A stretch of DNA of 64,000 nt from a virus: the IMG/VR virus record IMGVR_UViG_3300020122_000238, positions 186,001 through 250,000 of that record; one strand, 5' to 3'. Position 1 is the stretch's first letter; every line of letters starts with the position of its first letter. The position numbers and the translations under genes are program-made. Positions 29,533-37,746 of the stretch are shown piece after piece. Below the pieces are notes generated by a model. It made no database searches. It was not told the DNA's origin and saw nothing but the letters and a program-made list of their open reading frames with translations.

Positions 29533-29841
29533 ATGTTCAAATTCAACGGAGGCCGGGGCGCAACGATATGTGACTTCTGCCGGACCATGTTGACCAGCGG
29601 GTCCCGCCAGATTCGACCTTTTCTCACGGTCAAGATGATGGAAGGGTCCGAAGAGCATCTCGCTTTGGTCCACCTGTGTGACGCACAGTGCTTGGCCAAG
29701 AAGATCGACCGCGTGGTCGATCAGACCGAAGCGGGCTGGGGTGACGACCACGACTTCGGAGCTGAGAACCTGCAACTCCTGATCGCCGCCCTCAAAGAGC
29801 AAGGCGTCAGGGAGGCTCGCCGTATCACGCAGCCTCGATAA
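29533..29841 (+). CDS. Zinc-binding hypothetical protein, 102 aa
   Basis: CDFCRTML (13-16) and later HLCDAQC supply zinc ligands of a treble-clef-like finger; helical C-terminus. A perfect 8-bp hairpin (29703-29722) lies in the coding region. GGAG ribosome site. Confidence 0.65.
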   Translation: MFKFNGGRGATICDFCRTMLTSGSRQIRPFLTVKMMEGSEEHLALVHLCDAQCLAKKIDRVVDQTEAGWGDDHDFGAENLQLLIAALKEQGVREARRITQPR

Positions 29842-29897
29842 ACACAGCACACACCTAAAGTATTGACCTACCTCACGTCATACGTCAATATGTACGT

Positions 29898-30599
29898 ATG
29901 GGACGTCCTGCCACAGACCTGACGGATTTCAGGTCTGGTAAACTAACAGCCACACATCGAGAAGGGAGCACTGCTCAAGGAGCTGCTCTCTGGTTCTGCC
30001 GTTGCGATTGCGGGGAATTCGTACTCGTTCGAGGCACCAAGCTCAAATCAGGACAGATACAATCCTGTGGGTGCGGGATGCGTGAGTACCAAAACAGCCC
30101 AAAAGACTGGGAGATTCACGGTCAGGCGGGCACCCCAAAACGCAAGCCCACATCACTTTACAACACCTGGACCCTGATGCGATCCAGGTGTTGTAAAGTG
30201 AGAAACCCTGACTATCCGTCATATGGCGGGCGGGGGGTACAAGTGTGTGAAAGATGGCTAAATAGCTTCACGGCTTTCCAAGAAGATATGGGGCCGAAGC
30301 CGGGAGCCTCATACACAATCGATCGTATCGATGTCAACGGGAACTACACCCCCGAAAATTGTAGGTGGGCCACACGTAAAGAACAGGCGAGAAACCGCCG
30401 AGATAATGTCTTTGTGTCTTACGAAGGTGAGACGCTGTGCCTCACAAACTGGTCCGAACGTTTCGGGGTTGCAGCTAGAGACATCAAACGAAGGCTGTAC
30501 TTGGGCTGGTCTATTGAGCGAGCCCTGAGAGAACCTTCTCGTATGCTACCCAAGAGGCGACATGGTGACTCCGAAAGAAGTGGGCTGGGGATCGTATAA
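29898..30599 (+). CDS. HNH homing-type endonuclease, 233 aa
   Basis: The N-terminal module (FCRCDCGEFVLVRGTKLKSG then QSCGCG) is the zinc region common to phage HNH proteins. The middle has YGGRGVQVCERW and TIDRIDVNGNYTPENCRWA, the nuclease core. The C-terminus (TLCLTNWSERFGVAARDI) is a helix-turn-helix-like DNA reader. Codons are AT-rich against neighbours, indicating transfer. It overlaps the following endolysin gene by 38 bp in another frame. The same family occurs at 53605-54240. Confidence 0.85.
   Translation: MGRPATDLTDFRSGKLTATHREGSTAQGAALWFCRCDCGEFVLVRGTKLKSGQIQSCGCGMREYQNSPKDWEIHGQAGTPKRKPTSLYNTWTLMRSRCCKVRNPDYPSYGGRGVQVCERWLNSFTAFQEDMGPKPGASYTIDRIDVNGNYTPENCRWATRKEQARNRRDNVFVSYEGETLCLTNWSERFGVAARDIKRRLYLGWSIERALREPSRMLPKRRHGDSERSGLGIV
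30154..30200. repeat. 18-bp inverted repeat in HNH gene
   Basis: Arms 30154-30171 and 30183-30200, loop 11 nt, within coding sequence. Confidence 0.9.
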
Positions 30600-31689
30600 A
30601 TCCTATGAAGGACCGATTTGGCTCGGTCGCGATACCCCCTACAAGATGCCCGACGCCCCTACAAGTGCGGAGAAAGTGATGACTGTCATCACAAGTACGG
30701 AAGGGGGGTCCTTCTCAGCGATCAACATGTACGACCGCATGGTTATTTCATGCGGCATTTTGCAGTGGGGCGAGGCAGGCCAGTACAGCGTCTCCGATAT
30801 GATCGGGGCCATCGTTGACCAGGCAGGGGGCTTCCCGAAGCCTTTCCAAACCCAGCTCTCCAACGTCGACATCAACTTCGAGAAGAACGCCAAGGGGCGC
30901 TGGAGGTTCTTCTTCCGGGACTTCCGAGGTGAGGTCGACCGTCTCGGAGAGCAGAAGCAGCTCTTCTTGCTCCGCTCGAATGGCCTGAAGGGGACATGGG
31001 ACGAGGGCTCCAAGGAGTACGCCAAGAGCTGGGCAGCGGCTATCGCGAGCACCCTGGCACTCCCCGAGGCGCAGAAGGTCCAGGTTGCCTTCACGGTCCC
31101 GAAACTCTTGAGCTTCATCACGCCCGAGGCCCATGCGATCCTTTGGGAAGGGTCTCTCACGACGGACGCATCCGCCATGTCTTCTGGCTGGATCGGGGCT
31201 CTCCGTTCGGCCTACCTTTCCTTCGCCGCCAATCTCCCCATGGTCGCAAGCAACCAGCTCAAGATCGCGGTCGCGAAGTCAAAGGCTCCGAAGTGGTCCT
31301 CGGACTGGTGCATCGACATCTTGAAGCAGCTCACCTTTGGGCCGCAGATCACGATCTACCCGGTCCGCTACAACGGGATCCGGCCGGTCATTGAGCGGAT
31401 CTACGGTGTGGACCTACCTGACTTCGCTGCGGATCTCCAGGCATGGAGCGCGAAGCTGGGGATCGACCCGACGGATTCGATGCCTCCTTTCCTGACCCCG
31501 AAAGAGATTCAGATGGAGCTGATCGCAGAGGGTTATGACCTCGGGCCGGCGGGAGCTGATGGGCGGATTGGGGTCAAGACCACGGATGCCTTGTTTGCAT
31601 TCCAGGCAATACACGGGCTCAAGGTCGACGGAATCATCGGACCCATGACCCGCAAGGCTCTTCTGGCCGAGTGGCAGCGGCGGAACTAG
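30562..31689 (+). CDS. Putative endolysin with C-terminal peptidoglycan-binding domain
   Basis: A 375-aa protein. Residues about 305-372 (FLTPKEIQMELIAEGYDLGP ... GRIGVKTTDALFAFQ ... VDGIIGPMTRKAL) are a peptidoglycan-binding type 1 domain. The N-terminal part (TSTEGGSFSAINMYDRMVIS, GILQW) looks like the active region of a lysozyme-like muramidase with Glu in EGG. There is no signal peptide, as for holin-dependent endolysins. A lytic transglycosylase gene follows on the opposite strand. Confidence 0.75.
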   Translation: MVTPKEVGWGSYKSYEGPIWLGRDTPYKMPDAPTSAEKVMTVITSTEGGSFSAINMYDRMVISCGILQWGEAGQYSVSDMIGAIVDQAGGFPKPFQTQLSNVDINFEKNAKGRWRFFFRDFRGEVDRLGEQKQLFLLRSNGLKGTWDEGSKEYAKSWAAAIASTLALPEAQKVQVAFTVPKLLSFITPEAHAILWEGSLTTDASAMSSGWIGALRSAYLSFAANLPMVASNQLKIAVAKSKAPKWSSDWCIDILKQLTFGPQITIYPVRYNGIRPVIERIYGVDLPDFAADLQAWSAKLGIDPTDSMPPFLTPKEIQMELIAEGYDLGPAGADGRIGVKTTDALFAFQAIHGLKVDGIIGPMTRKALLAEWQRRN

Positions 31690-31749
31690 AGGAGGCGCCA
31701 AGTCGGAAGATGTAGGAGCTTGGGCGCATCCCACATCTTCACACCGACA

Positions 31750-32439
31750 TCAGATCGTCGGGATGGTCATCGACTCGACCGGCTCATCGACGGCCTCCGG
31801 CTTCAAGATGTCCGCGGTCGTGAAGCTCGGGATGTGCGTGCCGAACCAGCGAACAGCAACCCCCATGCGGAGCTGGCTCTCCTTGGAGCCGCCCTCGCAT
31901 GTGCCGCTCGCATAGGCCCGGAGACCCTCCAGCGTGCCAAGACGTGAGCACGAAGCCACCGACGACTTCATCAAGTGATGCGCCGCTCGAAAGCACTTCT
32001 TCCGATCCGCTAGCAGCTCGTCAGCCGTCCACCCAATCTGGACATCGGCTGCATCATCGTAGGGAGAAGCCCAGCGACTCAGGGTCTTGTTCCAGTCCCT
32101 CGTTCGCCCCTTACCCACGTTGATCTGCATCAAGCAGACGCTCTTCCCACCGTCGCCTCGAAGGAGGCCATTGTCCACCTTCGAGGCGAAACGACCCGAC
32201 TCAAAGTAGGCCCCTCCGAGCATTGCCGCAGCCGTGCGAACAAGCCCATGGTCTGGACCTTTTGCCGGGGTGCTGTAGAAAGAAGGCTCGCTCATGACCA
32301 CTTCAGCAAGGTCTTGGGCAGTCTGCTCATACCGTGCCTGGGTTTGCTCGGGAGTTTCGAGACCTCCCCCATATTGGGTGTGACCCGGCGGAGACTTAGT
32401 CACCAAGAACGTCAGGATCCAAGAAACAAGCAACTTCAC
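31750..32439 (-). CDS. Secreted lytic transglycosylase (SLT-like)
   Basis: A 229-aa protein. GTG 32437-32439 has a strong AGGAGG site 6 nt upstream and gives a signal peptide (MKLLVSWILTFLVTK). The catalytic core GGAYFESGRFASKVDNG (Glu of FESG) and SVCLMQINVG are the two best SLT motifs. Such enzymes cleave peptidoglycan glycan strands to 1,6-anhydro products. Upstream in-frame TTG codons are less likely starts. Convergent with the endolysin gene. Confidence 0.75.
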   Translation of the reverse strand: MKLLVSWILTFLVTKSPPGHTQYGGGLETPEQTQARYEQTAQDLAEVVMSEPSFYSTPAKGPDHGLVRTAAAMLGGAYFESGRFASKVDNGLLRGDGGKSVCLMQINVGKGRTRDWNKTLSRWASPYDDAADVQIGWTADELLADRKKCFRAAHHLMKSSVASCSRLGTLEGLRAYASGTCEGGSKESQLRMGVAVRWFGTHIPSFTTADILKPEAVDEPVESMTIPTI

Positions 32440-32523
32440 AATCAACCTCCTGAAAGCCTGACCCAAAAAGGGTAGGGCTGGCCTTTCTACACCAGATAAA
32501 GTCTAAATCAAGAGAAATCGACG

Positions 32524-32569
32524 TAATTATGAGCCTTTTGGGGATCCACACCCCCAAAAGGCTCATAAT
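32524..32569. repeat. 19-bp inverted repeat between divergent genes
   Basis: Arms 32524-32542 and 32551-32569, 8-nt loop, located between the leftward transglycosylase and the rightward 32606 gene, 36 nt before the latter. It is too far upstream of either gene's end to be an ordinary terminator; it may be a regulator-binding site. Confidence 0.85.
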
Positions 32570-32605
32570 TTCTAGAACGCCTACACTTCTGGTGTAGACG
32601 CCCTT

Positions 32606-33121
32606 GTGACCATCGACGCAAAGAAGCTCCGGGCGATTCACGAGATGTTCCTGTGCAAGTCTCCGGACTCGACTCAAGAACTCCTCTACACAGCATACCC
32701 CAAAGCACGAGGTTTCTCCCACAATGAACGGAATCTAGCGGTTCTCGACGCGACCATCATTTTGGGGCTAGCTCAGACGTGGCCGGAAAACGAAGAGGAA
32801 CCGAACCAGGTGTTTTTCTTGGTCCGGTCCGCAGACGAGCTGGTCTGGTGTCTGAAAAGGCTCAAGGAGATCGCCAGAGGCTTCTTCGAGCGCCTCAAGC
32901 AGATGCCCAGTCAGAAGGAGGCCAAGGTGCAAGCGGCAAAGCTCATTGCCTCTTTCTTCAACAACCTTCGTATCGGGATCTCCACTCAGTTTGACGAGCC
33001 CCCGGCAAACTGGGTGTCCTTTAGCTACCTCGCATCCGACCCGGTCCCGACCTGGATGCGAGACAAGCTTATCCCTGTGCCTGTGCAACAGGACATGTTC
33101 GCCGGAGTCGAGGAGCAGTGA
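32606..33121 (+). CDS. Hypothetical protein, 171 aa, GTG start
   Basis: An all-helical protein with a basic, Gln/Lys-rich centre. GTG 32606 lies 7 nt after a GGTGTAGA box, which decides the start. Unknown function. Confidence 0.6.
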   Translation: MTIDAKKLRAIHEMFLCKSPDSTQELLYTAYPKARGFSHNERNLAVLDATIILGLAQTWPENEEEPNQVFFLVRSADELVWCLKRLKEIARGFFERLKQMPSQKEAKVQAAKLIASFFNNLRIGISTQFDEPPANWVSFSYLASDPVPTWMRDKLIPVPVQQDMFAGVEEQ

Positions 33122-33152
33122 GTATGTCCAGAGAGTAGACTTTCACGTTTTC

Positions 33153-33182
33153 CGTCTAGTACGTGATCCAACATACTAGACG
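33153..33182. repeat. 9-bp inverted repeat in intergenic region
   Basis: Arms 33153-33161 and 33174-33182 between 32606-33121 and the 33214 promoter; a possible terminator without U-tract. Confidence 0.6.
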
Positions 33183-33213
33183 ATACCCGTCGAAGTCGGT
33201 GTAACCTCTCCCC

Positions 33214-34029
33214 ATGTATGACGATGCCTCGCTGGACGATTACTGGGCCATGTTGCGGCCCCCCGAGCCCATGCCGTCCCCTGTGATCTCCCTTGAGACC
33301 GCTACCGAATGGCTGAAAACCATTGGGGCTCCGAGACATTCTCCCCTCTTGGTAGTCCCTGGTACATCTGTGGAGCGTTGCAGCGTTTTTCGGGCTCTGG
33401 GGAAAGTCGTGGACAGCACCTACTTCGAGTGCGACCTGGAAAACGCCTCCTGGTTAGAGGTGGGTCTCGACACGACCATCGCAGCTCTCGTCTCCTGTCA
33501 GGACCTCGATCTGGAGGGCACCATTCGAACGATGGCTGACACGTCCCATTACCTGGAGCATGACGTGTACCGGATTCTCTGGGAAATTCGGTTCTTGCGT
33601 CGTGAAGATCGGCATCAAGCGGACGAGCTGTTCGATATCTTCCGGCGATTGGTCCGTGACACACAACTTCGAGAACATGAGGTTCGGAGGCTCCGGGACC
33701 TTGGCATCTCGAAGTTCATCTTCTCTTTCCGGGAGAAAGTGGAAGTGCTGTGCTTCCTCCGCACCCTCGCCTCTCAGAACGAAATCCCGAGTCGCCTGGT
33801 TCTTTCTTTCGACGGGTTGGACCAGGCCATACAAGCTGAGAACAAGGGGGTTCTTCGCCAGCTCGTGATGCTCATCTCTGAAGTCCGACGTTGGACGCTA
33901 ATCACCAGTTGCCCGATTGGCATCCTCCTGGGTTTTTCAGCGGCCCGAAGTAATACCGCAAAACTCCGCAAGCTCAATCAGAATCTCACCGCCGAAATGG
34001 AGGCCGGGCTCGCCTGGACCAAGTCATGA
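33214..34029 (+). CDS. Hypothetical protein with degenerate NTPase look, 271 aa
   Basis: The start MYDDASLDDYWAMLRPPEPMP is one of the N-terminal acidic-YW peptides. SPLLVVPGTSVERCSVFRAL occupies a P-loop position but lacks GxGK(S/T); LVLSFDGLDQAIQ looks like a Walker B strand and LITSCPIGILLG like a sensor strand. It may be a STAND- or AAA-like ATPase that has lost nucleotide binding, or only a look-alike. Starts after GGTGTAAC. Confidence 0.5.
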   Translation: MYDDASLDDYWAMLRPPEPMPSPVISLETATEWLKTIGAPRHSPLLVVPGTSVERCSVFRALGKVVDSTYFECDLENASWLEVGLDTTIAALVSCQDLDLEGTIRTMADTSHYLEHDVYRILWEIRFLRREDRHQADELFDIFRRLVRDTQLREHEVRRLRDLGISKFIFSFREKVEVLCFLRTLASQNEIPSRLVLSFDGLDQAIQAENKGVLRQLVMLISEVRRWTLITSCPIGILLGFSAARSNTAKLRKLNQNLTAEMEAGLAWTKS

Positions 34030-34535
34030 TCCGGATCAATTTCACTTGCGATGTTGTCGAACTCGAACCGCTCAACACTGACGAGTACGACGGCCTGCTC
34101 ATGGTGATCTCCACAGCCACCACCCCGATTGGAGGGAATGACCAGGTGAAACATCAGGATACGGCGACGGGGGAATGGGACGACATCCCTGTTTCTGCGG
34201 GGGCCCGCTCAACAGGGGGGTTGGTCTTCCGGGAGCGGCAAGTCACTCTGCCGGGGAAGTACCTGATCCGCTCCGCGATCCGCAATGGGAAAGAGCCCTT
34301 CAGGACTTTCGACCTCTTCCTCGAACATCTGGGAGACCGAAATGCCCGCCTCACGGTCGAGCCTGGAAGCACCCTTGCGTTCTGGATCATGGGCAACTTC
34401 GACCCGATCTTGATCGGTGCAGAGCGTACGATCATTCACATCGAGAATGGGCAAATCACGTTGATCGACACAGGGAAGCCGAGCGATCAGCGCCGTCCGA
34501 CCGCCTGGGAGAAAATGGACGACGACGACATCTAG
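34026..34535 (+). CDS. Hypothetical protein, 169 aa
   Basis: A predicted beta-sandwich-like protein ending in RRPTAWEKMDDDDI, a form of the recurring terminal peptide. The ATG overlaps the previous TGA, so expression is coupled to 33214-34029. Unknown role. Confidence 0.6.
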   Translation: MIRINFTCDVVELEPLNTDEYDGLLMVISTATTPIGGNDQVKHQDTATGEWDDIPVSAGARSTGGLVFRERQVTLPGKYLIRSAIRNGKEPFRTFDLFLEHLGDRNARLTVEPGSTLAFWIMGNFDPILIGAERTIIHIENGQITLIDTGKPSDQRRPTAWEKMDDDDI

Positions 34536-34556
34536 CTCTTGGTGTCCATAGAAGGG

Positions 34557-35159
34557 ATGCCCCCTCGTCACCATCAACTAGACCCCCAAAGTGGAATGGG
34601 TATGAGCCCTCCGCACTGCCTCGTCTGTCGGGCCAGCTTCAACCCCAACGAGCCGCTCACCTCATGCGACCATATCTCGATCGACGACCTGAAGATCCAG
34701 ACAGTCTACGACATCGACATGGACGAGAAGCCCATCGGCATGGGGCTCTCGGGGGAGTGCTTCAACCTGAAGTGCCCCGACTGCAAGCAGACCTTCATGC
34801 AGCTCCGCAAGTCCATGCACGGGCTCTTCTATGGGTGCCCTTCCTACCCCGCGTGCAAGGGCACTCACGGGGCCAATGCGGACGGCGCTCCGAAGGGCAT
34901 CCCTGGAGACTTCGCGACCCGTCAGGCCCGTATAGCGGTTCACCTGGTCTTCGATCGTATATGGAATCAACCTGGCTCCAACCTGACCCGAATCCAGGCC
35001 TATACCTGGATGGCTTGGGAAATGAGGCTGGGAATCATGGAAGCCCATATCGCACGCTTCGACATTGAAATGTGCGAGAAGCTCGTCTCCCTGGTGAAAA
35101 AACACTTCGGGGTCACGAACGCGTGGGAAGCCATCCTCGACGACTCCATCTGGGATTGA
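34557..35159 (+). CDS. Topoisomerase-type zinc-ribbon protein, 200 aa
   Basis: Contains CLVCRASF, then KCPDCKQTF, then GLFYGCPSYPACKGTH, the zinc ribbon found at the C-terminus of bacterial topoisomerase I. The rest is helical and ends TNAWEAILDDSIWD (terminal peptide). ATG 34557 is chosen for its distance from a GGTGTCCA box. Likely a DNA- or RNA-binding adaptor. The next gene has a related ribbon. Confidence 0.65.
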   Translation: MPPRHHQLDPQSGMGMSPPHCLVCRASFNPNEPLTSCDHISIDDLKIQTVYDIDMDEKPIGMGLSGECFNLKCPDCKQTFMQLRKSMHGLFYGCPSYPACKGTHGANADGAPKGIPGDFATRQARIAVHLVFDRIWNQPGSNLTRIQAYTWMAWEMRLGIMEAHIARFDIEMCEKLVSLVKKHFGVTNAWEAILDDSIWD

Positions 35160-35183
35160 CGTCGTAAGACGCTACCCCGAAGG

Positions 35184-35408
35184 ATGGGTCCCCCAACAGC
35201 GTTTGCCGGGGGTTCATTTTGCGCCCGCGGACCCATGCGTCTTATCGACGGACCCTACGGCCGGTTCTACGGCTGCAAGCACTGGCCTGACTGTGTGTCT
35301 CGAATTCCGGCCGAGTATGACGGTACGCCGAAGTACCCGAAAAAGAAGCTGCCCCGAAGTCATTCGCGGGGCAGCTTCTTTCGGACGACTTCGACTAGTC
35401 GTTGGTGA
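35184..35408 (+). CDS. Small topoisomerase-type zinc-ribbon protein, 74 aa
   Basis: FCARGPMRLIDGPYGRFYGC followed by KHWPDC matches the GPM...GxYGxFxGCxxxPxC part of the topoisomerase C4 ribbon, with the first Cys pair reduced to one Cys. The C-terminal 20 residues are encoded by the bidirectional terminator stem and may be non-functional. It overlaps the end of the leftward kinase gene by 14 bp. Confidence 0.6.
   Translation: MGPPTAFAGGSFCARGPMRLIDGPYGRFYGCKHWPDCVSRIPAEYDGTPKYPKKKLPRSHSRGSFFRTTSTSRW
35342..35381. terminator. Bidirectional intrinsic terminator
   Basis: A 15-bp perfect stem (35342-35356 with 35367-35381), A/T at both outer ends, lies between the convergent genes 35184 (+) and 35395 (-). 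Confidence 0.8.
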
Positions 35409-35841
35409 CGGTCTCGACCGTCCAGTAAGGCGGGAGGGGCTCGGCGATCCGAGCGGCCATGGCCTGGACGACGTCCAGGGGAGTTCCGTGCAGGTTCCGA
35501 GCTGCCGCCTTCTCGACAGAGCACTCGATGCGCAGGATGGCCGCCTCGTACCCGAAGGCCGAAGCCGCGAGCATGTAAGGCGCGATCTCGGCAACCGACG
35601 TGTTCGTGTTGTCGACGACGATGAGACTCCAGTCGGCCTCCAACGCAATGAGGAATCTCTTGAAGCACCTTCCGTGCGCTTCCCCGATCTTGGTGGGATC
35701 GAACTCATACTCCCCCGCCTCGTTGACCATGAATTGGTCGGTGGAGACGATGACCGCCTGGTTGACACCCTCGACCAGCTTTTTTGCAATCGTGGACTTC
35801 CCCGATCCCGACAGACCTTGCAAAACGATAACCTTCGGCAT
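35395..35841 (-). CDS. Polynucleotide kinase-like P-loop kinase, 148 aa
   Basis: GLSGSGKST (9-17) is a perfect P-loop. STDQFM, then FDPTKIGEAHGRCFKRF and VVDNTNTSVAEIAPY are typical of the AAA_33 / T4 Pnk 5'-kinase group, with the phosphate-acceptor Asp and lid Arg. There is no phosphatase domain. It could phosphorylate 5'-OH nucleic acid ends (RNA repair) or a small molecule. Own class A promoter, divergent from the PEP-swivel gene. Confidence 0.75.
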   Translation of the reverse strand: MPKVIVLQGLSGSGKSTIAKKLVEGVNQAVIVSTDQFMVNEAGEYEFDPTKIGEAHGRCFKRFLIALEADWSLIVVDNTNTSVAEIAPYMLAASAFGYEAAILRIECSVEKAAARNLHGTPLDVVQAMAARIAEPLPPYWTVETVTND

Positions 35842-35848
35842 GTGTACA

Positions 35849-35876
35849 TCTACACAGGAAGAGGGAGGGGGATCAA
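35849..35876 (-). promoter_or_regulatory. Class A promoter for 35395-35841
   Basis: TTGATC (complement of 35871-35876), 16-nt spacer, TGTAGA (complement of 35849-35854), 7 nt to the ATG. Confidence 0.8.
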
Positions 35877-35891
35877 CCATATTTTCCCTGG

Positions 35892-35919
35892 TTGATCCCC
35901 CTCCCGGTGTTTTTGTAAG
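35892..35919 (+). promoter_or_regulatory. Class A promoter for 35928-37253, divergent pair
   Basis: TTGATC 35892-35897, 16-nt spacer, TGTAAG 35914-35919, 8 nt to ATG 35928. It is back to back with the leftward class A promoter, the two -35s facing each other across 15 nt with mirrored GGTTGATCCCCCTCCC. Confidence 0.8.
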
Positions 35920-35927
35920 ACGACCAC

Positions 35928-37253
35928 ATGACGGCCACCCAAATGCACTTTCGGATCGATGGGGACGACTTCACTCGCATCGCCAGGGATTTCTTTCTGG
36001 AGGAGCGCCCTGATGCTGCGTGGCGCTTCATCACGGAAGGCCTGATGGGTGGTGAGCCAGGACAAGCCGAGCACTACGCCAAGCTCATCCTCAACGGAAA
36101 GACCAAGCTCATCGGCAACGAGACCGTGGGGCTGGAGCCGGTCGACGATGACGCGGCTGACTTTCAAAAGCAGGCCCGGTACATCTACGCCGGGCGCATC
36201 CGTAAAGAGGGCCGATGGTGGCGGCCGAGAGCCAAGGTCACGAACTTCGGCCCCGAGGATTGGCCGAAGGGAGCTGTGGCAGGTGATCAAGCCACCACGG
36301 CAGGCAAGGCGCATCTCCACGAGATCGGACGTCAGCGCGTCGCCCACTACGAGCTCAAGGACGAGCGCGTCTTCGATGTCGAAGGGGATTCCCTCATCTT
36401 CGAGCCGTGTGGAGAGCCACCGCATTGGTGGCCGGTTAACCGCACGACCGATGCCGCCCTCAAGGATTTCTTGGCCGCCGGGCGCAAGCTGGAGCTGGAT
36501 GGCTGGTCGCGTCGCTACCAGGTCCGTACCAAGAAGATCACCCCGCCGCCCCTCACGGACGACGAAAAGAGGGCCATTGCTGCCAAGCGGGCCAAGGAAG
36601 ACGAGGAAGATCGGAAGAAGATTGCAGCCTTCTCGATGAAGTGCACCATCATCGGGGCTCAGGTGGTGCTCCAAGCCGGCGAGGACACGTTCGACATGCC
36701 CTTGGAGGACGGGACGACGATCAAGGTCCCGCGGGCTCCGTTCGAAAACTGGGCCCTCCGGAACACGTCGCTGAGCCACCTCGCCCCGGCGTGGCAACCA
36801 ATATCCACGCCGGGGATGAAGATGCCGGGGGACGATGTCTTCCACACGGACTGGGTTCTCGGGGCCCAGCAGACGCTCAAGTCGGCCTATGAGGGCCCGG
36901 TCAAGGATGCCTCCTGGACTGCACGGTTCGATCTGCAACGGAAGCTGGGCAACTGGGAGTGTGGTGTCGTCGTCTCGGGGGAAGATGTGACGGGTGTGGT
37001 CGGCAAGGGCATCCTTGTGCTGTCCGACCTCGACCCCAAGAACCTCGAAGCCGTGATGAAGTCGAAAGCCGTCATCACGCAAGCGGGAGGGAGGCTCGCG
37101 CACCTGGCTCTGGTGGCCATGGAGCACTGCGTCCCGATCCTGCTTGTCCCCGACGCTCTGACCCGATACCCCAAGGGGGCGAAGTTGACCCTCTCGCCGA
37201 AAGACGGGAAGATCCACACGAGGGAGATCGGGGCCATCTACGACTGCGGTTGA
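35928..37253 (+). CDS. Protein with C-terminal PEP-utilising (phosphohistidine swivel) domain
   Basis: A 441-aa protein. Residues about 350-435 contain VTGVVGKGILVLSDLDP then AVITQAGGRLAHLALVAMEH and VPILLVPDA, the mobile phosphohistidine domain of PEP synthase, PPDK and rifampin phosphotransferase, with the His in GGRLAH. The N-terminal 330 residues lack the ATP-grasp and PEP-binding domains of those enzymes and match nothing I know; a Lys/Glu-rich helix (about 200-230) separates the parts. Possibly a phosphotransfer or targeting module. No membrane segment. Confidence 0.65.
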   Translation: MTATQMHFRIDGDDFTRIARDFFLEERPDAAWRFITEGLMGGEPGQAEHYAKLILNGKTKLIGNETVGLEPVDDDAADFQKQARYIYAGRIRKEGRWWRPRAKVTNFGPEDWPKGAVAGDQATTAGKAHLHEIGRQRVAHYELKDERVFDVEGDSLIFEPCGEPPHWWPVNRTTDAALKDFLAAGRKLELDGWSRRYQVRTKKITPPPLTDDEKRAIAAKRAKEDEEDRKKIAAFSMKCTIIGAQVVLQAGEDTFDMPLEDGTTIKVPRAPFENWALRNTSLSHLAPAWQPISTPGMKMPGDDVFHTDWVLGAQQTLKSAYEGPVKDASWTARFDLQRKLGNWECGVVVSGEDVTGVVGKGILVLSDLDPKNLEAVMKSKAVITQAGGRLAHLALVAMEHCVPILLVPDALTRYPKGAKLTLSPKDGKIHTREIGAIYDCG

Positions 37254-37277
37254 TCCCGGTCGCCCACTTGCTGTAGG
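37250..37277 (+). promoter_or_regulatory. Class A promoter for 37284-37523
   Basis: TTGATC 37250-37255, 16-nt spacer, TGTAGG 37272-37277, 6 nt to ATG 37284. Confidence 0.8.
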
Positions 37278-37283
37278 TGAAAC

Positions 37284-37523
37284 ATGGACCGTCGAACCAA
37301 CTACGAAGATCGCACCATCCGTCGTCTGACCCGCATCATGTACCCCAAGTACGTGGAGGTCATGAAGAAGGGGGTGGCGCAGGGTGACATCTGGACCCTG
37401 AACGTCTCTGGGAAGAATGTCCTCGCCATCATCGGCGACGGAAACATCACCGTGATGGCGGATGGCGGGGGCTTCCGCCAGGTGGGCACCCCCAAGCGCA
37501 GCAAGTACACCCCCATCTTCTGA
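37284..37523 (+). CDS. Hypothetical protein, 79 aa
   Basis: A small basic protein; the second half is beta-rich (GDIWTLNVSGKNVLAIIGDG). Unknown. Leads a run of four co-directional genes to 38958. Confidence 0.6.
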   Translation: MDRRTNYEDRTIRRLTRIMYPKYVEVMKKGVAQGDIWTLNVSGKNVLAIIGDGNITVMADGGGFRQVGTPKRSKYTPIF

Positions 37524-37527
37524 CCCC

Positions 37528-37743
37528 ATGTCGACCCCTCAGCACCCTTCCCTGGAAGAACGCCTCAGTCTCTCTTGGGCCTCGTGGCTGCACTCGCATG
37601 AGGACGCAACACAGAAGTGCCCGGTGGTCCACTGCGAGCATAACCGCCCGCTTGGGACTATGCCGGGCTCCTCGTGTTGTTGCTCGTGGTGTCAAGGCCC
37701 GCCTTGGCCGATAAAAGAGCCGAATCCTAGTCCGAAGGTGTAA
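37528..37743 (+). CDS. Cys-rich small protein, 71 aa
   Basis: CPVVHCEHN and SSCCCSWCQG give seven Cys plus several His in the centre, probably a metal-binding knuckle. It ends in ...KV with the stop overlapping a GGTGTAA box that precedes 37747. Function unknown. Confidence 0.55.
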   Translation: MSTPQHPSLEERLSLSWASWLHSHEDATQKCPVVHCEHNRPLGTMPGSSCCCSWCQGPPWPIKEPNPSPKV

Positions 37744-37746
37744 TCT

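Noticed and set aside
35850-37529. 559-codon open frame antisense to the PEP-swivel gene
   Set aside because: Low-complexity shadow; the plus-strand gene has a perfect class A promoter and a recognisable domain.
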